Shown here: positions 57,079 through 64,000 of the stretch, piece after piece
How the letters are laid out: every line of letters starts with the position of its first letter
Numbering within the stretch: position 1 is the stretch's first letter
Assembly: GCA_963678445.1 (NCBI GenBank)
Contig: OY782877.1
Span: forward strand, 2,976,001-3,040,000
Direction: 5' to 3'
Length of the DNA: 64,000 nt
Source of the DNA: G963678445 sp963678445
GTDB taxonomy: Bacteria > Hydrogenedentota > Hydrogenedentia > Hydrogenedentales > G963678445
Translations under genes and position numbers: made by a program
Notes under the pieces: generated by a model
Database searches by the model: none
What the model saw: only the letters and a program-made list of their open reading frames with translations
What the model was told of the DNA's origin: nothing

Positions 57079-59118
57079 TTACCGGTTGCGCCTTTGGTAG
57101 GCAGGGGCGCGTTCGGTGGTTGGGGGGAGTATGAAGGTGGTGAGCAGGGGGAAGTCTTTGGGGCTTTCTATTCTATAGATGCCTTTGAGTTGCGAAGCGG
57201 TTTTGGGGGATAGGCGTAGTCCAGAATAACAGGTCCAGTCTTTTTTTTCTCCCTTCCAGAGAGCATAGTAGACGGGAAAGAAGACGCAGGTGTTTCCCGT
57301 GTCAGTCTGAGGCATATAGGCGGTCCAGGATGGCGCCAAATCGGGTACGGAAGCGGTATAGAGGATGTCCGCATGCAATGGTGTTCGTGTAGTGTCAAAC
57401 TCGGCCATCAGATATTCCAGGCTGAAGGCTGCGTAGTTTCCGGAAAAGGGAAGCGTTGCCTGTCCGGCCTCCTGCTGACCTCGTACCAGAATGTTTCCGT
57501 CCGTCTGTGTTTCTGACTGCAGGGCAAGGGCTGTACGGGGTTGGTTTTCGATTTGCTGTACAAGGGCATGAACCTGTTGTGTTTGATAGATGCGCAATCC
57601 GAGCAGGGGTAATCCCAGCCCCAATGCGGTTACTGTCGTAAAAAGGACGGCACGAAGCGCGGCTTGTCGGTGTTGGGGGAGCAGCGGCCAGAGTTTGCGC
57701 CATTCACGGAGGTGTTTGCGATTGCACCAGAGGGAATAGACTACGAAAAAGGTGGCCCAGAGGGAGATGAATTGCAGATGGAAGTAGTGGCGGCTGGCAA
57801 ATTGAATGGCGCCGTATCCGCCGAAGTAGAGCAGGAGGAATAGGGTGGCGAAACCTACACGGAGGCTGCGCATGCTCAGAAGGAGCAAGGTCAATAGTAC
57901 GGCATAACGTCCGTAGCGTGTTAGCAGATACATCAGCCAGGCGTGTATCTTGAAAAGTTTCAGTAGAAACATATTCGTGATTTCGCATGGCGCTGAGTTG
58001 TGGGGCGAAGCGCCTAATTCGTCGATAGTGCGTACGACGGCTATGCAGGCGCGCAGCCATTGATCGGCGGGGAAGCGTCGTAGCAGTGCGTGCACATAAT
58101 CTTTGCTGGTCACTTCGAATTCGGGGGAATCAAAGGCATAGATGCCATATGTGCCGTGTAAATGTTTGGCGTGGGCTTGAACCAATGCCAGTGGTTCGAC
58201 ATCGAAATAGCGATGCACTTGTTGATAGTTTGGCGAGGCGACACCCAGACGCTGGTCGTAAAGCTCGCACTGTCCCATGAGGAAATAGTGATACTTGTTG
58301 CCTGCTCCTGTGTTTTCGAACAGGTTAGGCGCAGTGACAAGAAAGGAGACGATGAAGAGGAATAGGGCACAGGCGCGTATCCAAATCGTATCGCGCCAGG
58401 GTGCATTGAGAAAGGCGAGCATGACGATGCAAAAGGCGGGAACGGCGATCATTGCATCCATGCGAAACCCCAAGCCGATTCCCAGCAGTGCGCCGCAGGC
58501 TACGGAAAGGAGCAGGGTTTGTCGTGGGGTGTAGCGTCGATGTATTAGTATCCCCATTATCAACAAGGCCCCTAATAAAAAAGGCGCCTTGGCGTAATCT
58601 CGCAAGCGTATCAGATTATTCAGTTGCACGGGCGAGAGCATTAGGAGCAGCACAGCCAATGCTGACAAACGCCGGGGAGTAATAAGACGAAATATTCCGT
58701 ATAATGCCAGTGCGGATAGTCCGTACAACAGCCCATACAGTGGGATCAGCGCAGACCAGGCTACACCAAAAATGCGCCAGGTGATAGCGGCTGCCCGAAG
58801 AAGATAGCGGTGTTTGTGTTGAAATGAACTGAGTGCGTGCGTGGGAGTATCGGGGGGCAGTTCTGTACAGGGGCACCGGTCTACTTCGGGCGGGTGGGTG
58901 AAAGCATACTTTGGATGTAAAAATGCCTCGAGGTGGGGCGCATTTTTTGTGTCGGGCTCTGCGAATTCTTTTCCGCAGGCCCACATCACGGCAGGGCCAA
59001 ACAGCGATTGATAAAAATGAGGCGTTCCCCCCCAGGTTGCTGTATATACCATACCGACCAGCGCCGCTATTACGAATATAGCGGTAGCCGTATAGGCACC
59101 GGAGGAGCGCAGTCGCAT
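57079..59118 (-). CDS. Large membrane glycosyltransferase-like protein (GT39-like)
   Basis: A 679-residue protein from the ATG at 59118, which has AAGGAA about 9 bases upstream; in-frame ATGs 4 and 12 codons earlier lie before that site. The first helix (TAIFVIAALVGMVYTATWG) is followed by a large loop containing SFQHKHRYLLRAAAITWRIFG, then about ten helices and a C-terminal soluble domain (from about 510) with beta-rich character. The overall layout is that of the GT-C superfamily, but the catalytic acidic motif is not clear, so it may be a polymerase-like relative. Isolated from its neighbours on both sides. Confidence 0.65.
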   Translation of the reverse strand: MRLRSSGAYTATAIFVIAALVGMVYTATWGGTPHFYQSLFGPAVMWACGKEFAEPDTKNAPHLEAFLHPKYAFTHPPEVDRCPCTELPPDTPTHALSSFQHKHRYLLRAAAITWRIFGVAWSALIPLYGLLYGLSALALYGIFRLITPRRLSALAVLLLMLSPVQLNNLIRLRDYAKAPFLLGALLIMGILIHRRYTPRQTLLLSVACGALLGIGLGFRMDAMIAVPAFCIVMLAFLNAPWRDTIWIRACALFLFIVSFLVTAPNLFENTGAGNKYHYFLMGQCELYDQRLGVASPNYQQVHRYFDVEPLALVQAHAKHLHGTYGIYAFDSPEFEVTSKDYVHALLRRFPADQWLRACIAVVRTIDELGASPHNSAPCEITNMFLLKLFKIHAWLMYLLTRYGRYAVLLTLLLLSMRSLRVGFATLFLLLYFGGYGAIQFASRHYFHLQFISLWATFFVVYSLWCNRKHLREWRKLWPLLPQHRQAALRAVLFTTVTALGLGLPLLGLRIYQTQQVHALVQQIENQPRTALALQSETQTDGNILVRGQQEAGQATLPFSGNYAAFSLEYLMAEFDTTRTPLHADILYTASVPDLAPSWTAYMPQTDTGNTCVFFPVYYALWKGEKKDWTCYSGLRLSPKTASQLKGIYRIESPKDFPLLTTFILPPTTERAPAYQRRNR

Positions 59119-59221
59119 AAGCACGTTTTCCTTTGTAAGCATATGCGTATTCAAGCGCTATCCAAGCCTATAAGTCAAGTTTGATATACGATGAGAGAGC
59201 CATGTGTGCGGTACAAATCTT

Positions 59222-60562
59222 CTATTCGTGGCGCAGTGCCTCTACCGGGTCCATGTTGGCGGCACGGAGCGCGGGATAAATACCGAAGATAATACCAACC
59301 AGCCCTGAAATAGAAAAGGCGGCAAGCGGCGCCCATGGCGTGATAATCGTAACCATATTGGCAAACCAGGTAATCAGATAGGGAATCGTAATGCCCAGCG
59401 CAACGCCGATAAGGCCACCGACGCCAGAGAGGAGTACGGTTTCGATCAGGAATTGAATGATTATATCGCGTCGTTTTGCGCCCAATGCCCGTCGGATGCC
59501 AATTTCCCGGGTGCGCTCGGTTACACTCGCTAGCATGATGTTCATAATCCCGATACCGCCAACGAGCAGCGAGATTGCGGCAATCGCTCCCAGTACGATG
59601 TTGAAGATCCGTTTGGTGCGTTCCGCCTGGCGCAACAGGGCTAATGGGACTACAATTTCAAAGTCGTTTTGCTTGTGGAGATTTTCCAGAATCTGGCGGA
59701 TAACAAGCGCCGTCTCTTCCACTTCGCTTTGTTGGGCTACCTGGATGGTGGCTTCATGCAACTCCACCCGTTCGGCTTCGAAACTGCCGCTACGACGCTT
59801 CATCAGGATTTCGCCGAAGCGTGCCTTGGCCGCGGTCAGGGGAATATAAATGCGGCACGTTGTCGAGGCTTGTGCGCCCTGCCCGGCATGCTGCCCCTGA
59901 GCTCCTCCATTCGAGCTTCCATTACCCGGCGTAGCGGTTTTACTGGTACTTTCAGAGCGTATCACCCCGATAACTTCGTAATAGTCGGAGTCGACGCGGA
60001 TTTTACCCTGGATAGCGTTTCCCAGGGGGAAAAGACGGTTTTCCGCCTCTTTTGAGAGGACGCATACGTTTTTGCATTGGTCCATCTCCATATCATTAAA
60101 ATAACGCCCCTGGTCCAGCTGTAACTTATTCATTTGTGGGTACCAGGGCACCGATCCCACAATTTCGGCATCGATACGTTGACGGGCGCACCAGGCATGC
60201 TTTCGAATAATACGTCCGGGAACGATCAGATTTACCCCGGGAAAGGTATTCCGGATACGACGCAGATCAAGATACGTCAGCCCATACTCAGCAATACGAC
60301 TTTGCGTCGAGGAGATGCTTTGCTCCTCCTGGGGTTTAATACTGCGTATGATAATATTATTACTTCCCAACCGCCGGATCTGTTCCTGCGCCTCATAGCT
60401 GGCCCCTTCGCCTACGGCGAGCATGGCGATAACAGAACAAACCCCGAAGACAATACCCAAAACCGTCAGCAGGGAACGCAGGCGGTGCAACCAGAGGCTT
60501 TTTACCCCTAAGAGAACAGTGCGACCCAAGCGACTTGGCAGGAAAGGAATAGAAACCGACAT
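59222..60562 (-). CDS. MacB-type ABC transporter permease
   Basis: A 446-residue protein from the ATG at 60562 with AAGG six bases upstream; a TTG two codons earlier overlaps the previous stop. One N-terminal helix (LRSLLTVLGIVFGVCSVIAML) precedes a large periplasmic domain, followed by three C-terminal helices and the signature TERTREIGIRRALGA. This is the FtsX/MacB mechanotransmission fold. Here the ATPase is a separate gene rather than fused as in E. coli MacB. It is the last gene of the TolC-adaptor-ATPase-permease operon. Confidence 0.92.
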   Translation of the reverse strand: MSVSIPFLPSRLGRTVLLGVKSLWLHRLRSLLTVLGIVFGVCSVIAMLAVGEGASYEAQEQIRRLGSNNIIIRSIKPQEEQSISSTQSRIAEYGLTYLDLRRIRNTFPGVNLIVPGRIIRKHAWCARQRIDAEIVGSVPWYPQMNKLQLDQGRYFNDMEMDQCKNVCVLSKEAENRLFPLGNAIQGKIRVDSDYYEVIGVIRSESTSKTATPGNGSSNGGAQGQHAGQGAQASTTCRIYIPLTAAKARFGEILMKRRSGSFEAERVELHEATIQVAQQSEVEETALVIRQILENLHKQNDFEIVVPLALLRQAERTKRIFNIVLGAIAAISLLVGGIGIMNIMLASVTERTREIGIRRALGAKRRDIIIQFLIETVLLSGVGGLIGVALGITIPYLITWFANMVTIITPWAPLAAFSISGLVGIIFGIYPALRAANMDPVEALRHE

Positions 60563-60564
60563 AC

Positions 60565-61260
60565 TCAACCTTCCTTCCGCTCATCTGCAGCCAACCGGCC
60601 GTCGTGCAATCGCACCACGCGAAGCGAGCGCCGTCCAATATCCTCATCATGGGTGACCATAATCAACGTTTTTCCCTGTTGATGCAATTCATCAAAAAGT
60701 GTAAGGATCTCTGCCCCTGACGTTGAGTCCAGATTTCCCGTGGGTTCATCCGCCAGAATCACAAGCGGGTCATTTACCAAGGCGCGGGCAATGCCGACAC
60801 GTTGCTGCTGTCCGCCCGATAGCTCGAACGGTTTATGATGCAAACGATGCTGCAAGCCCACACGCTCCGCCAAAGCGGTCGCACGCTCACGACTTACTTC
60901 CGCTGGTACTCCCTGGTAATACAGCGGCACCTCGATATTCTCAAGCACGGTGAGCTGCTGTATCAGGTTGTACGATTGGAAGATAAAGCCCAATCGTGTA
61001 CCCCGAATAGCGGACAAGGCATTATCGTCCAGGGTAGACACATCATCATCCCCCAGGAAGTAACGACCACTCGTAGGACGGTCCAGACAGCCCAACAGAT
61101 TCAGCAGCGTGGACTTGCCACACCCGGAAGGACCCATGATACTGACATACTCCCCTTGCATGAAGGAAAGATCGATGTCCTGCAATGCATGCACACTAGC
61201 TGCACCTGTGGAGTAGGTTTTTCCAACCCCGTCCAGATGTACAATCGTCGAACGCGCCAT
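60565..61260 (-). CDS. MacB/LolD-type ABC transporter ATPase
   Basis: A 231-residue ATPase with Walker A GPSGCGKST (43-51), signature LSGGQQQRVGIARAL, Walker B VILADEPTGNLDS and a following switch histidine (VTHDEDIGRRSLRVV). It energises the MacB-type permease downstream. Its ATG overlaps the stop codon of the adaptor gene by one base, and the permease begins 2 bases after its stop: tight coupling throughout. Confidence 0.96.
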   Translation of the reverse strand: MARSTIVHLDGVGKTYSTGAASVHALQDIDLSFMQGEYVSIMGPSGCGKSTLLNLLGCLDRPTSGRYFLGDDDVSTLDDNALSAIRGTRLGFIFQSYNLIQQLTVLENIEVPLYYQGVPAEVSRERATALAERVGLQHRLHHKPFELSGGQQQRVGIARALVNDPLVILADEPTGNLDSTSGAEILTLFDELHQQGKTLIMVTHDEDIGRRSLRVVRLHDGRLAADERKEG

Positions 61261-63233
61261 TACGACACCGCCTTTGGAGGTTTTGCCCCACCCTTGTGCC
61301 CCGCTCCGTTACCTTGTGGCCTCTTGCCTTGCGGAATTGTTCCTGAATGGGCGGGGGCAGACTGTCCATTTGTAGAACTTATGGAACCACCCTCTTTGGG
61401 CTTTCGGGATTTTTTATCAGGAGTAGACGCTTCACCTTTAGGCCGTGATGTGCCTCCGGATGCGGGGGGCGTTGCATAGCTAGGGGAGCGCAACAGTACA
61501 TTGTCACCCGCTTCCAGCCCCGATTGTATTTCAATGAAAGAATCGTTGAATACCCCTATCTGCACGGGGCGTTTCTCAACCCCGCCTAGTTTCTTGACAT
61601 AGCAGAAATGTTCATTGTCTTCGGAGATAATTGCCTGCAGCGGCACATAGACGGCATCCTCAAGCGACTCAGTGATAATTTCCACCTCTGCGCTCATACC
61701 CGGCTTCATCCAATCAAAGGTGTCATTAATCAAAATGGTTGTTGTATACACCTTCAAATCAGGATTCATCCAGCGATTTTGCGAATCGGGAAGCACCGAT
61801 ATTTTATCCACCACTCCCGTCAACGTGACATTAGGATACGCATCCACACGGATACGCGCCTGTTGCCCCTTGTGGACCTTCTTGACATACGATTCGTGTA
61901 CACTCACGCTTACCTTCATTGCAGAAGTGTCCGGGATGGTGATAATCACCTGGCGCTCACGTATCGACGAACCTTCCTCAATCTGTTCCTGCATATACCG
62001 TCGGTTTCCGTCACCAGCCCCATAGACCACCAGCCCCGGTTGGGTAGCGCGGATTATGCATTTTTTGATTTGCTCCGCCAACTCTTTCTTGCGGCGTGCT
62101 TTCAGCGTATACTGCGCCTCCGCCGAATTCAGTTTGGCCTCTGTCTGCGCCAATTTCGAAATCGCTGTTTTCTTCGCCCGCAATAATTTGCGCAAGGCCT
62201 CCTCATAATCCGACAACAGCTTTTCTGCCTGTTTGGGAAATTCGTATTTAATAAACAACGCTTCTGTAGTCTTCGACGAATCCAGACTAATCTGCTTGCG
62301 CTTAAAGGTCATTTCCTCCGTATCAAACTCATTTTTCGTCACAAAGTCCTTCTCAAAAAGGCGTTTCGTACCCTCCATGGTAGTCTGCGCCAACGCCAAC
62401 TCCTCATGCGCCAGCATGCGCGCATCCTCCAGTTCGCGCAGCTTTTGACGCGCCTCGCCATCACCCAGAAGCTTTGGATCTGCATACTTTGAAAAATCAA
62501 TGAATTCAGGCGGTTGATAGGACGATTCCAGGGAAGTCTCCTGACTGGCCTGCGCCGATTCCGATGGGGCAGGGGGGGCTTCTTTCAGCTTTTCCTGCGT
62601 CTCTTGTTGTGTCTTTTCCTTTGTTTCCTCTGTTGCGGACGCCAAGACAGGGGTCGATGCTTCTGGGGCTGTATCCAGTTTGAGCATATCGATGATATCT
62701 GCCGTCAACTCCGCCCCCAGATATTTCTCCAAATCCATACGGGCAAAGCGTGCACCCAACTCCGCCGTTTTGATATCACTTTCGTTCTGATTCACCTGAA
62801 TCTCATACTGCTCACGCGCTTCTGTAAAACTCGCCTTGGCATTCTGGTATTCCAGTTCCTGCTCCGTCTGTCGATCCTCCAAATCACTCGAATCCAATTC
62901 GACCAGCACCTTACCCTGTGCCACATCCTCTGCTGTAACCAGATACCCTTCCTCGACAATCGACAAGATCTTCGTTTCTCCCTGCACCTCCGACTTTAGT
63001 TCCTGGGATTCGCGCGCCTCAATCGTTCCCCCCTCCAACACGGTAATCTCCAATGGACCACGTATCGCGGAAAAAGAAATTCCCTGCGTACTTCCTGCAT
63101 CCATCGTATCCTTGCGACAACCACGCCAAGCCAGTCCGGCCAGCACCAATACCGCAAGTAAGAACAGAATCCATTTTAAACGCCGTTTCCGATTCGCGTT
63201 CGGGCTTACCTTGCCATCCGTATTAGAACGCAT
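61260..63233 (-). CDS. Periplasmic adaptor (MacA/HlyD family) with acidic coiled-coil insertion
   Basis: A 657-residue protein, longer than MacA (about 370). One N-terminal membrane helix (WILFLLAVLVLAGLAW), then a barrel-sandwich lipoyl half (GISFSAIRGPLEITVLEGG, VLVELDSSDLEDRQTEQE), a very long helical hairpin region, and the second half with beta-barrel (VSVSVHESYVKKVHKGQQAR; VTLTGVVDKISVLPDSQNR) and membrane-proximal domains. An acidic, low-complexity insertion (Glu/Ala/Pro/Thr/Gln-rich, about residues 185-245) interrupts the hairpin. The C-terminal 60 residues are Pro/Lys/Gly-rich. It connects the MacB-type permease with the TolC-like channel. The TolC stop overlaps its start by 11 bases. 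Confidence 0.9.
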   Translation of the reverse strand: MRSNTDGKVSPNANRKRRLKWILFLLAVLVLAGLAWRGCRKDTMDAGSTQGISFSAIRGPLEITVLEGGTIEARESQELKSEVQGETKILSIVEEGYLVTAEDVAQGKVLVELDSSDLEDRQTEQELEYQNAKASFTEAREQYEIQVNQNESDIKTAELGARFARMDLEKYLGAELTADIIDMLKLDTAPEASTPVLASATEETKEKTQQETQEKLKEAPPAPSESAQASQETSLESSYQPPEFIDFSKYADPKLLGDGEARQKLRELEDARMLAHEELALAQTTMEGTKRLFEKDFVTKNEFDTEEMTFKRKQISLDSSKTTEALFIKYEFPKQAEKLLSDYEEALRKLLRAKKTAISKLAQTEAKLNSAEAQYTLKARRKKELAEQIKKCIIRATQPGLVVYGAGDGNRRYMQEQIEEGSSIRERQVIITIPDTSAMKVSVSVHESYVKKVHKGQQARIRVDAYPNVTLTGVVDKISVLPDSQNRWMNPDLKVYTTTILINDTFDWMKPGMSAEVEIITESLEDAVYVPLQAIISEDNEHFCYVKKLGGVEKRPVQIGVFNDSFIEIQSGLEAGDNVLLRSPSYATPPASGGTSRPKGEASTPDKKSRKPKEGGSISSTNGQSAPAHSGTIPQGKRPQGNGAGHKGGAKPPKAVS

Positions 63234-64000
63234 CTTTCACTTCCTCCCACTGTCCATTTTCCTTGATGTAAAGTATCCCGATGTCGCGCCAAAATGCCAG
63301 GCGATACAAGGTGTGATTTACTAACGATTCAATCAATTCGTTCTGTGATTGGGTAAAGTCATTTTGCGCGTCCACCTGATCCATCGCCGTCGCCTCGCCC
63401 AACTCTGCGCGCAACTCCTGCTCCTCCACACGTCGCGCACTCAAATCCACCTTCATCTTTGCGATTTCATAATTACGATACGCCTGATCCAGATTACGCC
63501 AGGCGGCCCGCACATCCAATTTCACCGAATCCTCTTTGAGCGTTGTTTCCCGCTTCGCCTGTTCCAGACGAATCAAGGTGCTACGATAAGCATTCCGTTC
63601 CGACGTGCGATCCAGCGGCAAGTCCAAATCTACGCCTGCGCTCCACGTTGCACGCTCAAAGTCCAGATTTTCAAAATCACGCTGCCCGCTATTGTCCACC
63701 TCACCGCGTAACAACAACGAAAGTCCCGGCTTCAACGCATCCGCAGCCACATAGACCTTTCGCTCCGCATCCTCCAGCTGATCATACTGCGTGTACAAAT
63801 CCAGACGCGTCGCCAAGGCCACCTTAATCGCGTCTTCATCCGACAGCTTCGGATGTTGCAATCCCTGTTTGCGCAGCGAACTCAACTCGGTATCATCCAG
63901 AACCAGATTGGCATCCATCGACAGGCCCAGCTGGATCTTGAAATTATCCAATTCGTTCTTATAACGCCGCACCGCGTTGATCCAATTGTTCTCATTGTTC
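63223..64000 (-). CDS. TolC-family outer-membrane channel protein (partial, runs off right edge)
   Basis: The frame is open through the right end of the window, so this is the C-terminal part only (about 259 residues). It shows TolC repeats: NELDNFKIQLGLSMDANLVL, AALKPGLSLLLRGEVDNS-type strand segments, and DLDLPLDRTSERNAYRSTLIRLEQAK followed by DVRAAWRNLDQAYRNYEIAKMKVDLSARRVEEQ helices (in parts). It would form the outer-membrane duct of the exporter. It is the first gene of the export operon visible here. Confidence 0.9.
   Translation of the reverse strand, partial: NNENNWINAVRRYKNELDNFKIQLGLSMDANLVLDDTELSSLRKQGLQHPKLSDEDAIKVALATRLDLYTQYDQLEDAERKVYVAADALKPGLSLLLRGEVDNSGQRDFENLDFERATWSAGVDLDLPLDRTSERNAYRSTLIRLEQAKRETTLKEDSVKLDVRAAWRNLDQAYRNYEIAKMKVDLSARRVEEQELRAELGEATAMDQVDAQNDFTQSQNELIESLVNHTLYRLAFWRDIGILYIKENGQWEEVKDAF

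Overview
The window looks like a chromosome segment of an uncultured, Gram-negative, polysaccharide-degrading bacterium. It carries a TolC/adaptor/ABC tripartite exporter, several lipoprotein signals, GroESL under a CIRCE element, and a scattered set of secreted or cytoplasmic glycan enzymes (GH172/DUF2961, GH88-like, GHL10-like, PIG-L, Gfo/Idh/MocA). This gene style is typical of Hydrogenedentota, Planctomycetota or Lentisphaerota. The phylum is an inference: no rRNA gene is present to settle it.

Layout. 1-2.5 kb (minus): two membrane glycosyltransferases of the GT39/ArnT type in tandem, the second with a C-terminal TPR domain. 2.9-7.0 kb: a 1355-residue glycine-rich surface protein with Ig-like repeats and a C-terminal anchor-like tail. 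7.2-8.2 kb: an IS630-family insertion sequence with a -1 frameshift site. 8.7-15.4 kb: a HTH-receiver regulator, two tRNAs, a GH172-family protein, oligoendopeptidase F, a glycerophosphodiester phosphodiesterase and a DeoR-type regulator. 15.8-19.5 kb: PASTA-NHL and HEAT-type lipoproteins. 19.6-25.9 kb: groES-groEL with CIRCE and promoter, thiG-thiH, and a sodium/solute symporter. 26-31.9 kb: the translation locus tRNA(Thr-Tyr-Gly-Thr)-tuf-rpmG-tRNA(Trp)-secE-nusG-rplK, then rplA and metK as separately terminated units. 31.9-34.5 kb: a GHL10-like glycosidase. 34.6-38.1 kb: a NACHT-pentapeptide ATPase paired with a DUF2726 protein. 38.4-47.4 kb: small secreted proteins, a Gfo/Idh/MocA-GH88 pair, and a lipoprotein/PIG-L/SIMPL-like/glycosyltransferase cluster. 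49.2-53.7 kb: a visibly A+T-richer four-gene island (SMEK-domain STAND ATPase, a 126-residue protein, a protein opening with an FVSNSSSTSF motif, and a radical SAM/SPASM enzyme). 54.3-64 kb: initiator tRNA, GNAT protein, a TIM-barrel-like secreted protein, another membrane glycosyltransferase, and a TolC-MacA-MacB type export operon running off the right edge.

Two things stand out as possibly undescribed. First, the four-gene island at 49.2-53.7 kb, whose overlapping genes join a STAND-type ATPase to what looks like a radical-SAM-modified protein. Second, a family of six (perhaps seven) dispersed palindromic repeats of about 76-98 bp. One copy is read in frame inside a glycosyltransferase gene, one ends on the start codon of a lipoprotein gene, and two form a facing pair. 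A second candidate defence unit is the NACHT-pentapeptide/DUF2726 pair at 34.6-38.1 kb.

All calls come from reading the sequence; no database search was run. Family names are recognised from memory of motifs.
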